A program made the position numbers and the translations under genes. This document shows positions 40,520 to 52,344 of a stretch of 64,000 nucleotides of DNA, piece after piece (positions within the stretch are counted from its first letter, which is position 1; the number at the start of each line of letters is the position of its first letter). Below the pieces are notes generated by a model. The model was not told the origin of the DNA. It did not search any database and worked only from the letters and a program-made list of their open reading frames with translations. This DNA comes from Campanula takesimana (Eukaryota > Streptophyta > Magnoliopsida > Asterales > Campanulaceae): the NCBI GenBank assembly GCA_026119855.1, contig JAOWBW010001119.1:434001-498000 (forward strand), given 5' to 3'.

Positions 40520-41492
40520 TGTTTGCACCCAAGGAAAAGATAATCCTCGCTTTACCTTTTTGATTTGAGAGTCGCCACTATGTTGTTGAACGGAACACGG
40601 ACCGTGAGATTCTTGAGTTCGGGGGTTAAGTTATGGATTGGGAAGGTCAACGAGCACCCAATCCACCCAATCTAGGATTGGTCTTGCTTAGGTGTTTTTA
40701 ATCAAATAAAGAATAAACAATTAAAACAATTTAAATCCAATAATTAATTTCTTAATTATTGGAATGTCGGATCATGTGCTTCGAGACCATCTCCATGGAT
40801 TGGAGAGGCTCTAGGCTGATCCTTTTGATGGGATTATACTAATCTAAAACAAAGAATGAGATGAGAAGTAGAGATTAAAAGCGTAGGAGTTTACCTAAAG
40901 CGTTCTTGAGATTATCCAAGAGTTTTGTGATGTTTGTGACTTGAAAAGATAAGTTTTTGATGGTGTTTTGGTGTGCGGAGAGAGGAAAAGCGGGATTCTT
41001 GAGAGAGAGGGACTGATTAGATAGTTGTTAACCTCTTTTTGGTGGTGAAGGAACTCTATTTTATAGGTATTGGATTACTTAGGGACCAATTCTAGGAATC
41101 CCTAGTTTGGTAGGTTGTAGAGTCCTTATTTGAAGAGGTTAAAGGAGGTAGGAAATCAGTAGGAAGCATCCAGGAAGTCTACTAATTCAATATTTCCCGA
41201 ATTAGGAGAGTGTTGGCCAAGAAAGAGATCGGGACGGAGAAGAAAAGTAAATCAGACTCGCAGACAGAGGATATGTATCGTACAAGACATTGATGTCTCG
41301 TACGAGGCATCCAGTATAAAATTACTGTTTTATCCTTGTCTAAAGTTCTGTTGTTCAGTTTAGCCCCTAACTAACGGAGTCAGTTAGAAACTTAACAAAA
41401 CATGTCAAAACTAATGAGTTTTCATCAAAACACGAAGGCGAGACACAAGAGTAGTGTAATCATAAATTTGAGTTCAAAATGGGGTGTCTACA
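40520..41492 (-). mobile_element. 3' LTR of Tat-C
   Basis: 973 bp, ends TGTTTGCACCCA and GGGGTGTCTACA, closely related to the LTR at 11253-11892 for its left 580 bp. Palindromes at 41276-41308, minus-strand TATA (ACCTATAAAATAG) at 41056-41068. Confidence 0.8.
41276..41308. promoter_or_regulatory. Paired CTCGTACGAG palindromes in the Tat-C LTR
   Basis: TATCGTACAAGA (degraded) and GTCTCGTACGAGGC, about 210-240 bases upstream of the TATA in the minus sense. Confidence 0.6.
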
Positions 41493-43487
41493 GAGCCCCT
41501 CAGCGATGATACTTATGGACGAAGTAACATCGTCGATAGAAAAGACACTATTTAGAACTTTGGGTATGGTCGTGCTAGAAAGCTGCCTATGTATCCTCCA
41601 GAAAGGAATCAAACCAAACGTAGTTCGACTCCAAAAACACGCAAAAACGGTCGTTTGAGGTATTTTGAAAATCATTTTGAAAGCAAAACTGCGGTAAGTA
41701 TAGTTTTAGAGTTTAGGGAGTAACCCATACTGAGGAATTAATGTCCTTGACCCAATTCTGAATATACCGTTTGTTGTTGATGGAGTATCGCGGTCGACGG
41801 TGCCCGGTCTGGACTTACTTGATCGCCAATGTAGGACTTCACGCCAGTGTAGGACTTCACAGGACTTCATGCCAGTGTAGGACTTCGTTGGTTGTATGTC
41901 TGTGTTGAAGTTGTTGGGGAATATCCTTGATCAATCAGTTCATGGAGCTGATTTGAAAGTACTGAGTATTATCCTCGATCAATGCTCTTACATTGGAAGT
42001 ACTGGATGCAAAATGTTGATGTGTCTGAATTCTGTGGGGATCATTTAATCGCTCTTAGATTTTTTTATTTTTATTTTTTTTTAGCATGGGTTGGTTCTTG
42101 TACCTGTTAATACAACAAGTAGAACCTATTCTAGCAAGCAATTTGACTTTGATTTTAGTTTGTAATTGGACTCATGTGGCGGTGACAAATTTATGTGCAT
42201 GCCCGGTCGGTCAACCTTGGTATAAGTAGTGTGAATAGCATGGATTCATGATGGGATGTTTATTGGTGATGAACTATATGTGTTGATTTTTGTGTGTGCG
42301 TGGGGACCTGTTTTGACAAGTTGGGACCCAATCAGGTTTTTTGCAGAGATGTCCGTCCAGATCCCTTTAGTCATATCGTGTCAAGGGAGACAACTATTTG
42401 TCCGACAACCAATGATATTGATCAATGACCAAGCTCTAAGTAGACCGAGCGTACTTTGTTGACAACTCTAGAGTTCTATGTCCGAAAGTCTCCGGTGAAG
42501 GTGATAAGAGACATTATCTATTCCCCCATGTTGATTTCATGTGTAGTCTAAGTCAAGCCCCAAGAATCTTGTATGTTGTAGATGAATTCGTGAACAGGCT
42601 TATGAGGCTGTTTTGACTTGAAGAAGAGTGATCTCCCACTTGTTGGATTTGAGGAAGGTTGAATAAGAAATGATTTTAAGAATGTTCTCCCTATATTTAT
42701 TTATTTACTTTTTTTTCTTTGTGACGCACCCTGATTTTTTCCTAGACCGCCCTTTCAGGTTTTCAATCTAGCGGGCATCTCTTTTGCGTCTCTTTTCCTT
42801 CATTTTTTTTGAAAGAGTATGTACTCGAAGATGACTCAGATGAGACAGGAGAAGTTTTGTCTCTTATTGGGAACATGCAAGATTTTTGGGTTTGAATGTA
42901 CTAGGCATTTTAGCTATCAACTTGGCTTTTGGGAAGTGTATTCCAAGCATCGACTCTTTGGGAATACCACACTATGTAGTGAGATTAAGAGGCATAGTGG
43001 ATAGCCCCTAGTGTGGTTTTACTATGAAGAGTTCGCGCGTCTCGAGAATGAATAGACTAGGGAAAGAAAGGATCAAAAGCCCCTAGCCTTGATGCTTGGA
43101 TTTGAAGAAAGTTTATGAGAGTGGAGAAGAGGAAGCCCCTAGACTCAACGAAGAACGCTACTTGGCTCAGAGTACTAGAAAGATAGTTCTACCTTTAATG
43201 GACCCTAGTATTTATTTTTGATGTATTAAGTGTTTGTTCAATTCATTTTTGCAAGTGAATCATCTAGAAATGTCTTGACAAGTTTTGAGGAGAAGGCCTA
43301 ATCATTAGTGCGCTCTTCGGATTTCTTCATGAGTGATATCTATGGATGATGGAGACGGTCTTCAAGTTAGGAGTCTCATTTTTCCTTCATTTGGATTTGA
43401 TCTTCATTGTAGGAGGAGATGAGAGGCCTCCTTTTTGACTTCATTGTGTGTGGTTGAAACTCCTTCTTTGTAGGGTTGTGAAAGCTT

Positions 43488-43519
<32 letters not shown>

Positions 43520-43990
43520 ACTCTCAAAACTTGAATTGAGTAGCCCCACTTTTGTTTGGGAATGATAATGCCTTTGACTTTCATCCATTATGGTCCTTCG
43601 ACTTTTGACATGAGCGCGGTGATAGTAATGTGTAGCCTCTAGGCCTTCTTACTTGTTTAGACATTTCTATTATCAATTGCAAGGTTTTAGATTAATGACA
43701 TTTATTGTTTACGGATCCATTTCATGAATTATAGAGAAATTTAAAAGGTAGAACAAGAGAAGTGTATAGGGAATAAGAATGACTTTTATTAATAACTAGA
43801 ATTCAAAGCAGACTCGATAGTTGACACAAACTAGAGAAGGAGGGAAGATGGACTAGAATGACAGAACGACTCTTCCAGTTCATACTAGGAAATTAAAACC
43901 TACTCTATTTCTAGGGAGAAAGGGAGAGGATAATTGTAGCCTCAAGGTGGTTGATCTTGATTTCTTCTTGAGGCTTCGTCTTCTCCATGC
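41493..43990 (-). mobile_element. Tat-C non-coding 3' region
   Basis: No Pol domain. It includes the polypurine flank (GAGCCCCTCAGCGATG), a type A hairpin (41586-41627), four TGTAGGACTTC-type direct repeats at about 41830-41890, a block at 42722-42790 shared with Tat-B, and a long T run at 43493-43519. Confidence 0.6.
41586..41627 (-). other. Hairpin-like module, type A (Tat-C)
   Basis: CCTATGTATCC, AGGAATCAAACC and AACGTAGTTCG. Confidence 0.65.
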
Positions 43991-43997
43991 TTAGAGA

Positions 43998-44162
43998 TTG
44001 TTAGGGAGTAGGTTGGTGAGGACATTTGGTGCTTCAAGTTTTGATGAGATCTCGTATCATATCCTTCAAATGGTGACAAGAGTCAGTGTCATGGCCGGTG
44101 GCTCTATGGAACTTGCAGAAGAGATGATGAGCATGATTAGGAGGGAATTCCCTTGGCGTAGT
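43998..44162 (-). pseudogene. Tat-C Gag zinc-knuckle fragment
   Basis: The minus strand reads FCKFHRATGHDTDSCHHLKD and MIRDLI, which is the C-x2-H-x4-H-x4-C knuckle and helix of Tat Gag proteins, complete in its metal ligands. It is cut on the upstream side by the end of Tat-D at about 44162. The stop soon after the helix and the absence of Pol downstream place it in a non-autonomous element. Confidence 0.75.
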
Positions 44163-44449
44163 TGTGAATACCCCTTTCCGAATGCGGGCGACGCAAGGGA
44201 AGTCTTTCTTTTTATTTATCTTTTCTATGGGATTAGGATATTCAAGTTGGCATTTAACTTATTAAGAGTCGCCACGTTGTTTTTATTGAGCTAAAACATT
44301 GAAAAGCATCTAACAGAGAGGGTTCGGGGGTCAAGTTACGAAAAGAGAAGAATATCAAGTTATCACTCCTATCGCCCGATAGATCAGACTTTCTATCATG
44401 ATGAATGTGTTAGTAGTGTGTTAGTGATTGAGACCGGATCTGAAGATTG

Positions 44450-44492
44450 CCTACGTTCCTCTCATTTGAGAAGCTCAGGTCAACGTAGTTCG
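44450..44492 (-). other. Hairpin-like module, type B (inside the Tat-D LTR)
   Basis: CCTACGTTCCTCTC, TTGAGAAGCTCAGG, TCAACGTAGTTCG; preceded by GACCGGATC. Confidence 0.65.
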
Positions 44493-45110
44493 CATATAAT
44501 CGGAATAGAGAGAAGAAGCGGGATCATGCATAATGAAGGGGGAGGAAAAAAGAATCATACAATATGATCACATCCTAGAATAATGATTATACCATTGATA
44601 AGATCAATGTGTATTCCTCATATTCATCATTGGAGAGTTATTGATCATGGGAATATTTACCTAAAGTTTAGGGTTTAGAAGTAGTTCCTAGATCTCATGG
44701 ATCATCATCGGCTATACAATATAAATAGGGATTAAAACATTAGATCTAGCATGTTACGCATGGGATAAGCCGTAGATCTAGCATAATAATAAGAATATCA
44801 TGAAACATGTATGAAATAACACATAAGCATGAAGATCGCTACCCTAGATATAGAGCATATTATGAATTCTAGCAAGAACACGAAGAACACGTTATGAATC
44901 ATATGAATATAGATATATAAACATAATGAAACTAGCATAAATCAGATCTATACTAAGAAAATATGACAAATTCTCACCAATCTTAACAAGAACGAAGTCG
45001 AATCTCTTGCGCGGGATTGCTAGAAAGGCTTGGAGAGAGAGTTCTGCCGTCAGTTTAGGCTATAGAACTCGGGGGAGAAATTGTGTGTCGAAATAATGAG
45101 CTGAGGTCAC

Positions 45111-45120
45111 CTATTTATAG
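45111..45120 (-). promoter_or_regulatory. TATA box of the Tat-D LTR
   Basis: CTATAAATAG on the minus strand, 23 bases downstream (minus sense) of the first palindrome. Confidence 0.6.
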
Positions 45121-45142
45121 GAAATCTTGACCCAGAGGAAGT

Positions 45143-45176
45143 GGCTGCCCGGCCGGCGATGTGGCCGCCCGGCCGG
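45143..45176. promoter_or_regulatory. Paired CCGGCCGG-type palindromes upstream of the Tat-D TATA box
   Basis: GGCTGCCCGGCCGG (45143-45156) and GGCCGCCCGGCCGG (45163-45176). Confidence 0.65.
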
Positions 45177-45540
45177 TCCAAGAGATTGGCACAGTTTTGA
45201 GGCTCTGATCAATCTGGACTCTGGAGAACTCCTAGATAACGTCTATCTTCGATCCCTCATCCGATCAGTCATCAACATCTTCTTATCTGGGCTTTTTGGG
45301 AAATCCTGGATAAGTCCTGCGCAGTTCGTAAATACCTGGGAGGTCCCTGTGAGTTCTAGAATGTCTAATAACTCATTTTTAGGTTGGGTACTAATAGTAG
45401 CCCCTCGGCGACGTTTCTTTCAAGGCGGGGAGGGTCGTCGATTAAGAAAAGGAACATATCTGAAACATGAGTTTCAAATCGAGAGAGAGTGAGATAGAAT
45501 GTGACCAGGTTGGTCGAGTGGTTGAACCTATGTCAGGCTA

Positions 45541-45578
45541 CCTACGTATCCAAGTGGAATCAAGCCGGTCGTAGTTCG
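45541..45578 (-). other. Hairpin-like module, type A (Tat-D)
   Basis: CCTACGTATCC, TGGAATCAAGCC and GGTCGTAGTTCG. Confidence 0.65.
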
Positions 45579-46495
45579 AGACTTGTGGGGAAAGGAAGAA
45601 ATGAGACATCGCCTTTTGCGGGGGATAGACAAATATCCGTCAAGCAATAAAGTCACGCGAACCCTACTGGGGAGAAAAGTAAAAGAAACGAAACATCGTT
45701 GAGCAATAAAGTCGTTGCAGATAGACTTTACAGAAATGAATCATCGTAGAACAGATAAAGTCACTGTAGACGGACTTTACTTGGGGAAAGAGGAGAGGTC
45801 ATACGCACGGTTCGACAAGAAGTTTATAGAATCGAGAACAAAAGAAGGGATGAATTCAAACTTTCTATAGAGCGTACATAATCGCATAATTTCTTGGTAA
45901 TCCACGGTATTTTGAGAAGTGCAGTTCCTTAGCATCGCAGAATCAGGTAACGCCGATTGTTTAGAGTTCACACGGTGTTACGCCAAATAACTTTCTCAAA
46001 TAGGAAGGGTTTAAGGACGTTCCCAGCCTTCCACTATAATCTTCAGGGTTTAAGGACGTTCCCAGCCTTTTAATTATAGGTTGATTTGGTTATTAATTTT
46101 TTAGAAATTTTGAAGTCTTCCTAAGCCATTTTGGACATTATTAAGCCTTCTCATACAATTTGGACATTATTAAGCCTTCCCAACCAATTTGGACATTATT
46201 AAGCCTTCACAGACAATTTGTTAATTTTGGTGGTTTACAAGGTCTTCCGGACCAATTTGGAGGTTTACAAGGTCTTCCGGACCAATTGATTAAAATTTTG
46301 GAAATTTACGGGGTCTTCAGGACCAATTTGGATATTTACAAGGTCTTCCGGACTAATTTGATTGAATTTTGGTAATTTACGGGGTCTTTCGGACCAATTG
46401 GAGATTTATGAGGTCTTCCGGACCAATTTGATTAAATTTTTATTAAAAATAAGCCGAGGGGTAAATTGTAACATTTTTTTGCCTGGGGAGTAACT

Positions 46496-46612
46496 GGCCG
46501 CGCGGCGAAACCTTCTGATTGGCTGATTTTTGTATGCGGGGATTGCTTGTGAGCGCGCGAGATGGAAGGCTGAGATCGTGCCACGTCGTTTGGAGACACT
46601 GGCCGCGCGGCT
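46496..46612. promoter_or_regulatory. Paired GCCGCGCGGC palindromes upstream of the plant-mobile-domain gene
   Basis: GGCCGCGCGGCG (46496-46507) and GGCCGCGCGGCT (46601-46612), each preceded by ACT, 130-240 bases before the ATG at 46739. No clear TATA box lies between. Confidence 0.6.
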
Positions 46613-46738
46613 AGTCCCTTCCCTGGATAGACCCTACAAACAGCCGCCGGCTGTTGCTTTCATTCCTTCATTCTTCTTTTGTTTGTCGAGAATAGAGAGA
46701 GAAAAAGATAGCTTTTGAGGTATTTTGCCATTATAAAG

Positions 46739-48982
46739 ATGGATTTCAACTTTATTTTTGGCGCGGATCAACCGTATGAGCACGGTGCGGATGCGGGACC
46801 AGAATTCAAGCAAGGCAAAGGAGCGAACTCGCCTCAACAAGAGGGGCAACATCAACTACGGGCGAGGATGGATTCTCGCAACTTCCGTCCCGATGAGTGG
46901 CATTTCACAATGGGACAACATTTTGACTTGTACGCGGGTACTGACAAACATTGGTCTGGCGGGAGACTGATGGAGACGAAGGAGGTACCGATCCCGCTTT
47001 ATTGCTTTCTTTGGGTATTTTATGTCTTTTATTTCATACTTGTTGTATTATTTTAAGACTGCTCTGAATTAAATTAATCGTTCGTGATTTTTTAATTTTC
47101 TGGGATTTGTTGATTATTTTGTGGACGGAAAATATATGAGCAAGTAGATAAAATAAAGTATGCATGTACACTTTAATTTATAACACATAATTTATGTTGC
47201 TAGTTGGGTAACGTACCTTTGCTGTGTTTACCTGCAGAGGATGAAATCTCGTGGGTCCACGAGGGCAGTGGCTGAGATGTGGAGGAGATTGCCGCCGGCT
47301 GGGAAGGTGAAGGAGAGGATCCGGGCTCTGGGCTTCGGTCCGTTTTTTTTATGCGGTACGGGCTGTAGAGGGGACCCAGAAGGTGATGGGTCTGGTTGAG
47401 GTGATGAGGGAGTATTGGTGGGACACCACCCATACATTCCATTTTAGTTGGAGAGAGGTGACCGTTACTCCTACCGACTTTACTGCCATCACGGGGCTCA
47501 TGTTTACGGACGTAGAGCTCCCTTTTGATGAGTCCTTGGCCGCGGACCCGCACCGTCAGGTGGAGCTGATTGGGATGCCGTTGGGCAAAGGTGTCAAGGG
47601 AAACGGCTTAGAGGCGAGTCGTCTGAGGACCTTGGTGGAGGAGGTAATCCAGGGTTTTATTGAGGGTGTTCATGATACTGACTGCTTGGTGCGGGCCATC
47701 TTGTGGTACTGTTTATCACAGATCCTATTCCCGAGTGTGGGGACCTTTTGTCGGTATTCCTTCTTGGGTGCTCTGGCTGATTTGGAGCGGGCGAGTCAGA
47801 TCTCGTGGGGCGGAGCCGGGCTGGCGGAGATGTACAGGGCTCTGGATGTTTGCTCGAGGTCTAGCACCTCGTCTTTTGACAGTTTTCAGTTTGCCTTTGA
47901 GGTATCTCCCTGACTCGATCCTTTTCATTCTGTGTTTGTCTTTTGTTTAGAACTGTATAGACTAAAACGCTGCCTTTTCCACAGGTGTGGGTCTACGAGC
48001 TGTTCCATATTGCTCCTTTTGCTGTGCAGGGGGTGAAGGAAGTCCCAGTTATGAGATTCTGGGCAAAGAGCAACCGGTTGGAGGGCCGCGGCAAGGCTAG
48101 GAAGACTCCAGATCTGGGGATTTTCACTGCCAGGTTGAGTGGTCCTTTGCATGAGGACTTCCAGTTCTTCCCTTGGTAGGATTAGGTGCTGGCAGGGGTC
48201 GGTCAGGCTCAGGAGTTTACTGCTTCCCGCTGCTTCTTGACAGGGTTGACTGGGGATGCCATGTATCTTGGCGAGAGATTCTGCAGGCAGCATAACAGAC
48301 ATCCTGCGATATAGGCCCCGCTTGAGCCACCGAGAAACAGGTTGTATCCGGCTAGGCTGAGGGCGAGCGGTGATTACCGGGTCAGTACTCCGGCCCATTT
48401 GTACCAGAGTGGGGCTGATTATGAGTGGTTCGTGGAGCATGTGCTGCTGAGTCCACATGTCCTGGCGAGGAGGCAGGCTGGTGCCTATCCGTCTAGGTCG
48501 AGAAGAGGTGCTAAGCATGCTATGGATATGCCTCATTTTCCTGATAGTATCTAGATGCGGCGAGGAGGTGCTGAGATTGACCTTGATCTGACTTTGACTG
48601 AGGTTGACGAGGTTACCGGGGCCTAACTTCCTCCGCTTGGAGCTACGGTATGATACCCTTTCTTTTATTGTTGTCTTTGCACACACACACTTTAGACTTG
48701 TTATCTCAGCTATGTATTTTTGTCTGTCTTAGGTGACTCGGGAGGCCTATATCCGATCTGTCCGTAGGGGCATTTTTTAAGAGGCTATTCCGGAGCTTGG
48801 CTGCTGCTTGTACCTATCATCGGGATGATGTGGTGCTGCCTCAGTGTAGAGAGAGGTCTCCCACAGGGGCTGAGAGTTTGAGGTCTGTCCGGAGCATGAG
48901 CTCAAGAGCTAGTGGGTCCCATCGCACGGAGCAGGGTGAAGAGGATGACGATGTGGACATCGAGGATTCTGACTCGGACTAG
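46739..48982 (+). pseudogene. Plant mobile domain (MAIN-like) gene, antisense in Tat-D
   Basis: Four predicted exons: 46739-46984 (MDFNFIFGADQPYEHGAD), 47238-47901, 47985-48647 and 48733-48982, with GT-AG introns (donors GAG/GTACCG, GAG/GTATCT, ACG/GTATGA; acceptors CTGCAG, TCCACAG, TCTTAG). Exon 2 has the hallmark YWWDTTHTFHFSWREVTVTP, then FTAITGL, and exon 3 continues WVYELFHIAPF. This matches the plant mobile domain, found in MAIN/MAIL proteins and in many transposons. Exon 2 has a one-base shift at a run of eight T near 47347. Exon 3 has in-frame stops at 48177 and 48183 and another near 48311. The last exon encodes a Ser-rich, acidic tail (EDDDVDIEDSDSD). It lies antisense to the host element, as reported for extra ORFs in some Tat lineages. 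Function in host or element is unknown. Confidence 0.8.
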
Positions 48983-49477
48983 ATGTAGTCCTTTTATTTC
49001 CTACATTTTTTAGAGAGAGGAGAGGAAAAGACAGATACATATTTATGTACAATATTTTATTTGCTTTTGGTATGTAATTAATTAATATTTTGTTTACATG
49101 TTTTTACATTTAGTACAATGCATGAGCCTTAGGGGTAAAATAGGGATTGCACACTATCGGGCATTTCCACCTTCTTTATCGGACCTCTTTTGTGCCTCGG
49201 GACCTTAAATATGTCTGAAAAGGGTCCATTTCGGCGTTTGTTGGGGACGGACTGGCAATCTGTCTGAACTGGCTTAAGTGGCCGCCTGGCCAATTATCGT
49301 AGGAGAGACTGGCAGCATGGCTGGTCCTTGATCTGACATGATTTTCGTCAAATTTTTCCTTGTACGATCAGGACTTGAACTCCCTACCCTATATATTAAC
49401 AGCCTGCGCAAACAGACGAGGCAGGCAGCAGTTTTTCTTCTTTTTGCTCTAGATTTTGATCCTTCCACGCTTTTCTG
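48983..49477 (+). promoter_or_regulatory. Intergenic/promoter region of the DUF7745-like gene
   Basis: It holds TGGCCGCCTGGCCA (49279-49292) and TGGCAGCATGGCT (49310-49322), then a TATATATT box at 49390-49397, about 80 bases before the ATG. The order palindrome pair, TATA, ATG mirrors that of the LTR promoters. Confidence 0.55.
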
Positions 49478-50179
49478 ATGGACAGACACCCTAAGATCTC
49501 TGAGGAGAGGCAAAACTATTTCATCAAGAGCTTAAAGATTTGGGTTGGGAAGCTTTCGAGGACAACTTGTGCAAAATTTGATAGGAGATTCGGAATTAGG
49601 TGCCTTTGGTCCTTGTATAGGGTTAAGTCCGATGAGAACCTGATTCGTGCTGCTACTAAATTCTGGGACAACGAGAATCATGTCTTCAACTTTTCTTATA
49701 ATTAAATCACCCCTACGTATGAAGATTTTACCGCTCTTTGTGGTGCGACAGTGACAGATAGGGTAGCTATGCCACAGTCTCAAGTGCCTTCCGAACTTCG
49801 GATTTCCCAACTGCTGAGGATTTATGTCGAAGATGCTAGGGGTTTGCTGTTGGATGGTGATGTTAACCTCTATGAGCTTCCTATCAGGTTTATTAATAGC
49901 ACGGTAGAGTCTGACACAGCTCTGGATTGTCTGGCACTTTGTCTGCTTGCCTCGGTATTATTTCCACCTTACGTAGGAGTAGCTACCATGGGTTATCTTG
50001 ATATGGTGGATCAGGCTCGAGCCAATCGCAGTATCGTCCCTTGCTTGCTTGGGGAGACCTTGCATGGTATTGGAGAATTGGCTTCAGGAGCTCAAAAGAT
50101 GACCAGGGGAAGTACCAGACTGTTAACCTTATGGCTGCAGGAAAGACTTCGAGTCTTGGAGGACCCTGTCGGGCCAGTA
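49478..50179 (+). pseudogene. DUF7745-like gene, 5' part, antisense in Tat-D
   Basis: The ATG at 49478 opens a frame with SLYRVKSDENLIRAATKFWD and NENHVFNFSYN, then a stop where a Glu codon fits (TAAATCACCCC), then TPTYEDFTALCG. A second frame (49751-50179) continues LLRIYVEDARGLLLDG, LDCLALCLLASVLFPPYVGV, LLGETLHGIGE and RLLTLWLQERLRVL. This order matches the DUF7745 family, plant proteins commonly found with retrotransposons, related in style to the plant mobile domain. The gene is cut after DPVGPV by the chromovirus and resumes at 60428. A TATA and palindromes lie upstream. Domain naming is by recall of the pattern. Confidence 0.65.
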
Positions 50180-50346
50180 TGTAATAACCCGAACCTACCT
50201 TTTATATTTTATTTGATTTAAACTCTTAATTATTAATGGGCCAAACTTTAATAATTAGTTTAGTTTAGTTTTGGGTCAAAGGTAGAAAGCCCAATTTATT
50301 AACTAAGAAGGATTAGGAATCCAATTTAAAATAGGGAGTTGGGAAA

Positions 50347-50354
50347 TATAAATA
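50347..50354 (+). promoter_or_regulatory. Chromovirus TATA box
   Basis: TATAAATA; transcription would begin about 25-30 bases further, near 50375. Confidence 0.65.
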
Positions 50355-50542
50355 CCCTCTCTTAAAACCTAAACCCATTATTTTTTTTTCCACCGCCAAG
50401 AAGAAAGACGGGAAGAGGGAAGGGAGGCGCAGAACAGAATCGGGAGAGAGTTGAGAGAGAGAGAGCAGCGCCGGTGAAGCCATCGGGAGAGAGAAGTGAA
50501 CGGTGAAGGAGAGGAAGAGAGAAGGCGATCGTGTTCGCAAAG

Positions 50543-52067
50543 GTAATTCTAGAACCCCTCAAACCTTTCTCTTCATCTATGTAAATCGAATTGTTGGGTT
50601 AAGAACCCTAAGTTATGGATTGATCAACTAGGGTTTATTAGTATGCAATTAAGGAAGAAAATAAGGACTGTGGAAGTGTGTGTGCTGCGTGTGTGTGTGT
50701 GTTGGTGTGCGTCTGGGTGCGATAGGTGTGTGTTGTGTGTGTGTGTGTGCGGCGGCAGGGACTGCCGAGTGTGTGTGTGTGTGTGTGCGTTATCTATTCT
50801 CTGTGTGTGTGCGTATTTAGTGCAGTAGATGGTGGGTGTGTGTGTGGGTTGATGGTGGGTGTGTGTGTAAAGTGTGGGTATCTGAAGTGTGGGTGTTGAA
50901 GTGGTGGGTGTACTAGAGGGTGTGTGAATCAGAGTGGTGGGTGTGTCTGTCAGTAGGTGTACTCAGTAAGTGTGTGCAGAAAGTGTGAAATCAGTGTGTG
51001 TAATATGTGTAGTGAAATTGAGAATTGGGGATTGACTAATAAAAACCCTAGGGGTGTTGTAGTCATTCTTAAAGTTATTGGGTAACTAGGAAAGGGGTGA
51101 TAGATGACTAAACCATGAAATTAATCGAGTAAAAAGAAGTAAATTGGGACGGAAGTAAAATAGTATTTTTCTCATGTCTAAGGCTAGACTATTTTATATT
51201 GTAGATTGTCCAAGCGGAGTAAAGCAAGCTAGTAGAACACGAAGCTAAGGTAAGGGATTACGCTCTTAGTTGTGTATTGATTCTTAATCCTTCGTTTAGG
51301 ATTCCCAATCTTTGTTTTTATAAAGTAAACTATCTGTGTGGCTAGATAGTCTTTTAATAACTATTCCGTTCTGCGAATTGTTCCGTCTTTTGTTATCCAC
51401 CCTATTGATATTGTTGTTGTTCAATTGGGTTATCATGAGTATGATTTGCTTTGTGATCTTGGTGTCTAAGTGAGATGTACACTTTTTAAAAAGTGATCAA
51501 GTAAAGTTTTGTAAAGTTAAGCTTTGTTTTGTAAAAGCTCTTTAAAGTGAATTTTTATAATAAGTAAAGTGACTACAGTTATCCATAATCCCGAAACGGA
51601 TAAGTGGACCCCTACAGTTATCCATAATCCCGAAACGGATAAGTGGACCCTTACAGTTATCCATAGTTCTAAGTTGAACATGTGGACCCCTTTGCGTTGC
51701 TTGATGAAGTAACGTAGGTTATCATGATATACCGATTTTGGGTGCGGTCAGTAGAAACCCGAGCCCTGGGTACAGCACGTGCTTAATCCCTAAATGAAGT
51801 AAAGTAAAGTAAAGAAAAGTAAAGTGTGAGTAAAATGTTGTGTTTTGGAAACTGCCTCTGAAGCCACGTGTTTTCAAGTAATGAATTGTTTTCATCAAGT
51901 AAATGTTTCTTTTCAAACTGAGTATTAGTTGATCATTGAGTTATATCCGTTCATTGTAATTCATTGTTACCGTTCGCTTCGGTCATCTCCTCTTAGTACC
52001 CGAGGGGATACCGTATGAACTTACTGGGCATTGTTCGCTCATTCCTTTCATCTTTTTCTCTCTCCAG
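50543..52067 (+). other. Predicted introns and small exon inside the LTR
   Basis: Donor CAAAG/GTAATT after 50542, acceptor TATTGTAG/ATTGTCC before 51205, a 45-base exon 51205-51249, donor GCTAAG/GTAAGG, acceptor TCTCTCTCCAG/GTTAT before 52068. The last donor and acceptor are recognisable in the solo LTR at 29210-30948. Confidence 0.5.
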
Positions 52068-52344
52068 GTTATAAATAAGCAGATCAGGAGTCGCAAGGTT
52101 TGGCGGCTTAGGAGTTATCTTTTAAATAAAGTTAATTAGTGGTTATGTTTCCGTTACGGTTAAGATATAAACTTTACTTTCAGTTAGTTACCGTTTGAGC
52201 TAGTGGTTTGTACTAGCCGTTGTGGATTTGAACGTTGGTTAAAGTTTGAATTGTGGTTATTTGTAGCCGTTGGGCATTCTGATTATGGGAATTATTCGTA
52301 TTAAGTTATTATTTAATTGTAGTGAAAAGTTGGGGTGTTACAGT

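Larger units (their letters stand above)
44163..45403 (-). mobile_element. 3' LTR of Tat-D (family 3)
   Basis: Boundaries are approximate. The left end is taken at TGTGAATACCCC and the right end at TACTAATAGT next to the AGCCCCTCGGCGACG block. Inside are the GAGTCGCCACGTT and GGTTCGGGGGTCAAGTTACG motifs shared with the other Tat LTRs, a type B hairpin, palindromes and a minus-strand TATA at 45111-45120. Confidence 0.6.
45404..46738 (-). mobile_element. Tat-D 3' untranslated region
   Basis: Contains the polypurine flank and a type A hairpin (45541-45578). From about 45985 to 46440 there are short degenerate repeats: TTTAAGGACGTTCCCAGCC twice, AATTTGGACATTATTAAGCC three times and GGTCTTCCGGACCAATTTG about six times. 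GGTCTTCCGGACC is itself an imperfect palindrome. The right end is the promoter region of the antisense gene. Confidence 0.6.
50180..52342 (+). mobile_element. 5' LTR of the chromovirus
   Basis: 2163 bp, TGTAATAACCCG to GGGGTGTTACA. It has a TATA box (50347), a purine-rich leader exon, a GT-rich microsatellite tract (50680-51000), predicted introns, and three 39-bp repeats at 51573, 51612 and 51651 with TTATCC and GGATAA arms in the first two. Confidence 0.95.

Noticed and set aside
47925..48686. 253-codon minus-strand ORF opposite the plant-mobile-domain exon 3
   Set aside because: It lies antisense to a recognised exon and resembles nothing known. Its length is a by-product of the plus-strand codon bias, although minus is the sense strand of Tat-D, so a small doubt remains.
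50643..50828. Cys/Val-rich ORF (also at 58758-58994)
   Set aside because: It is a translation of the GT-repeat tract in the chromovirus LTR; composition alone explains the frame.
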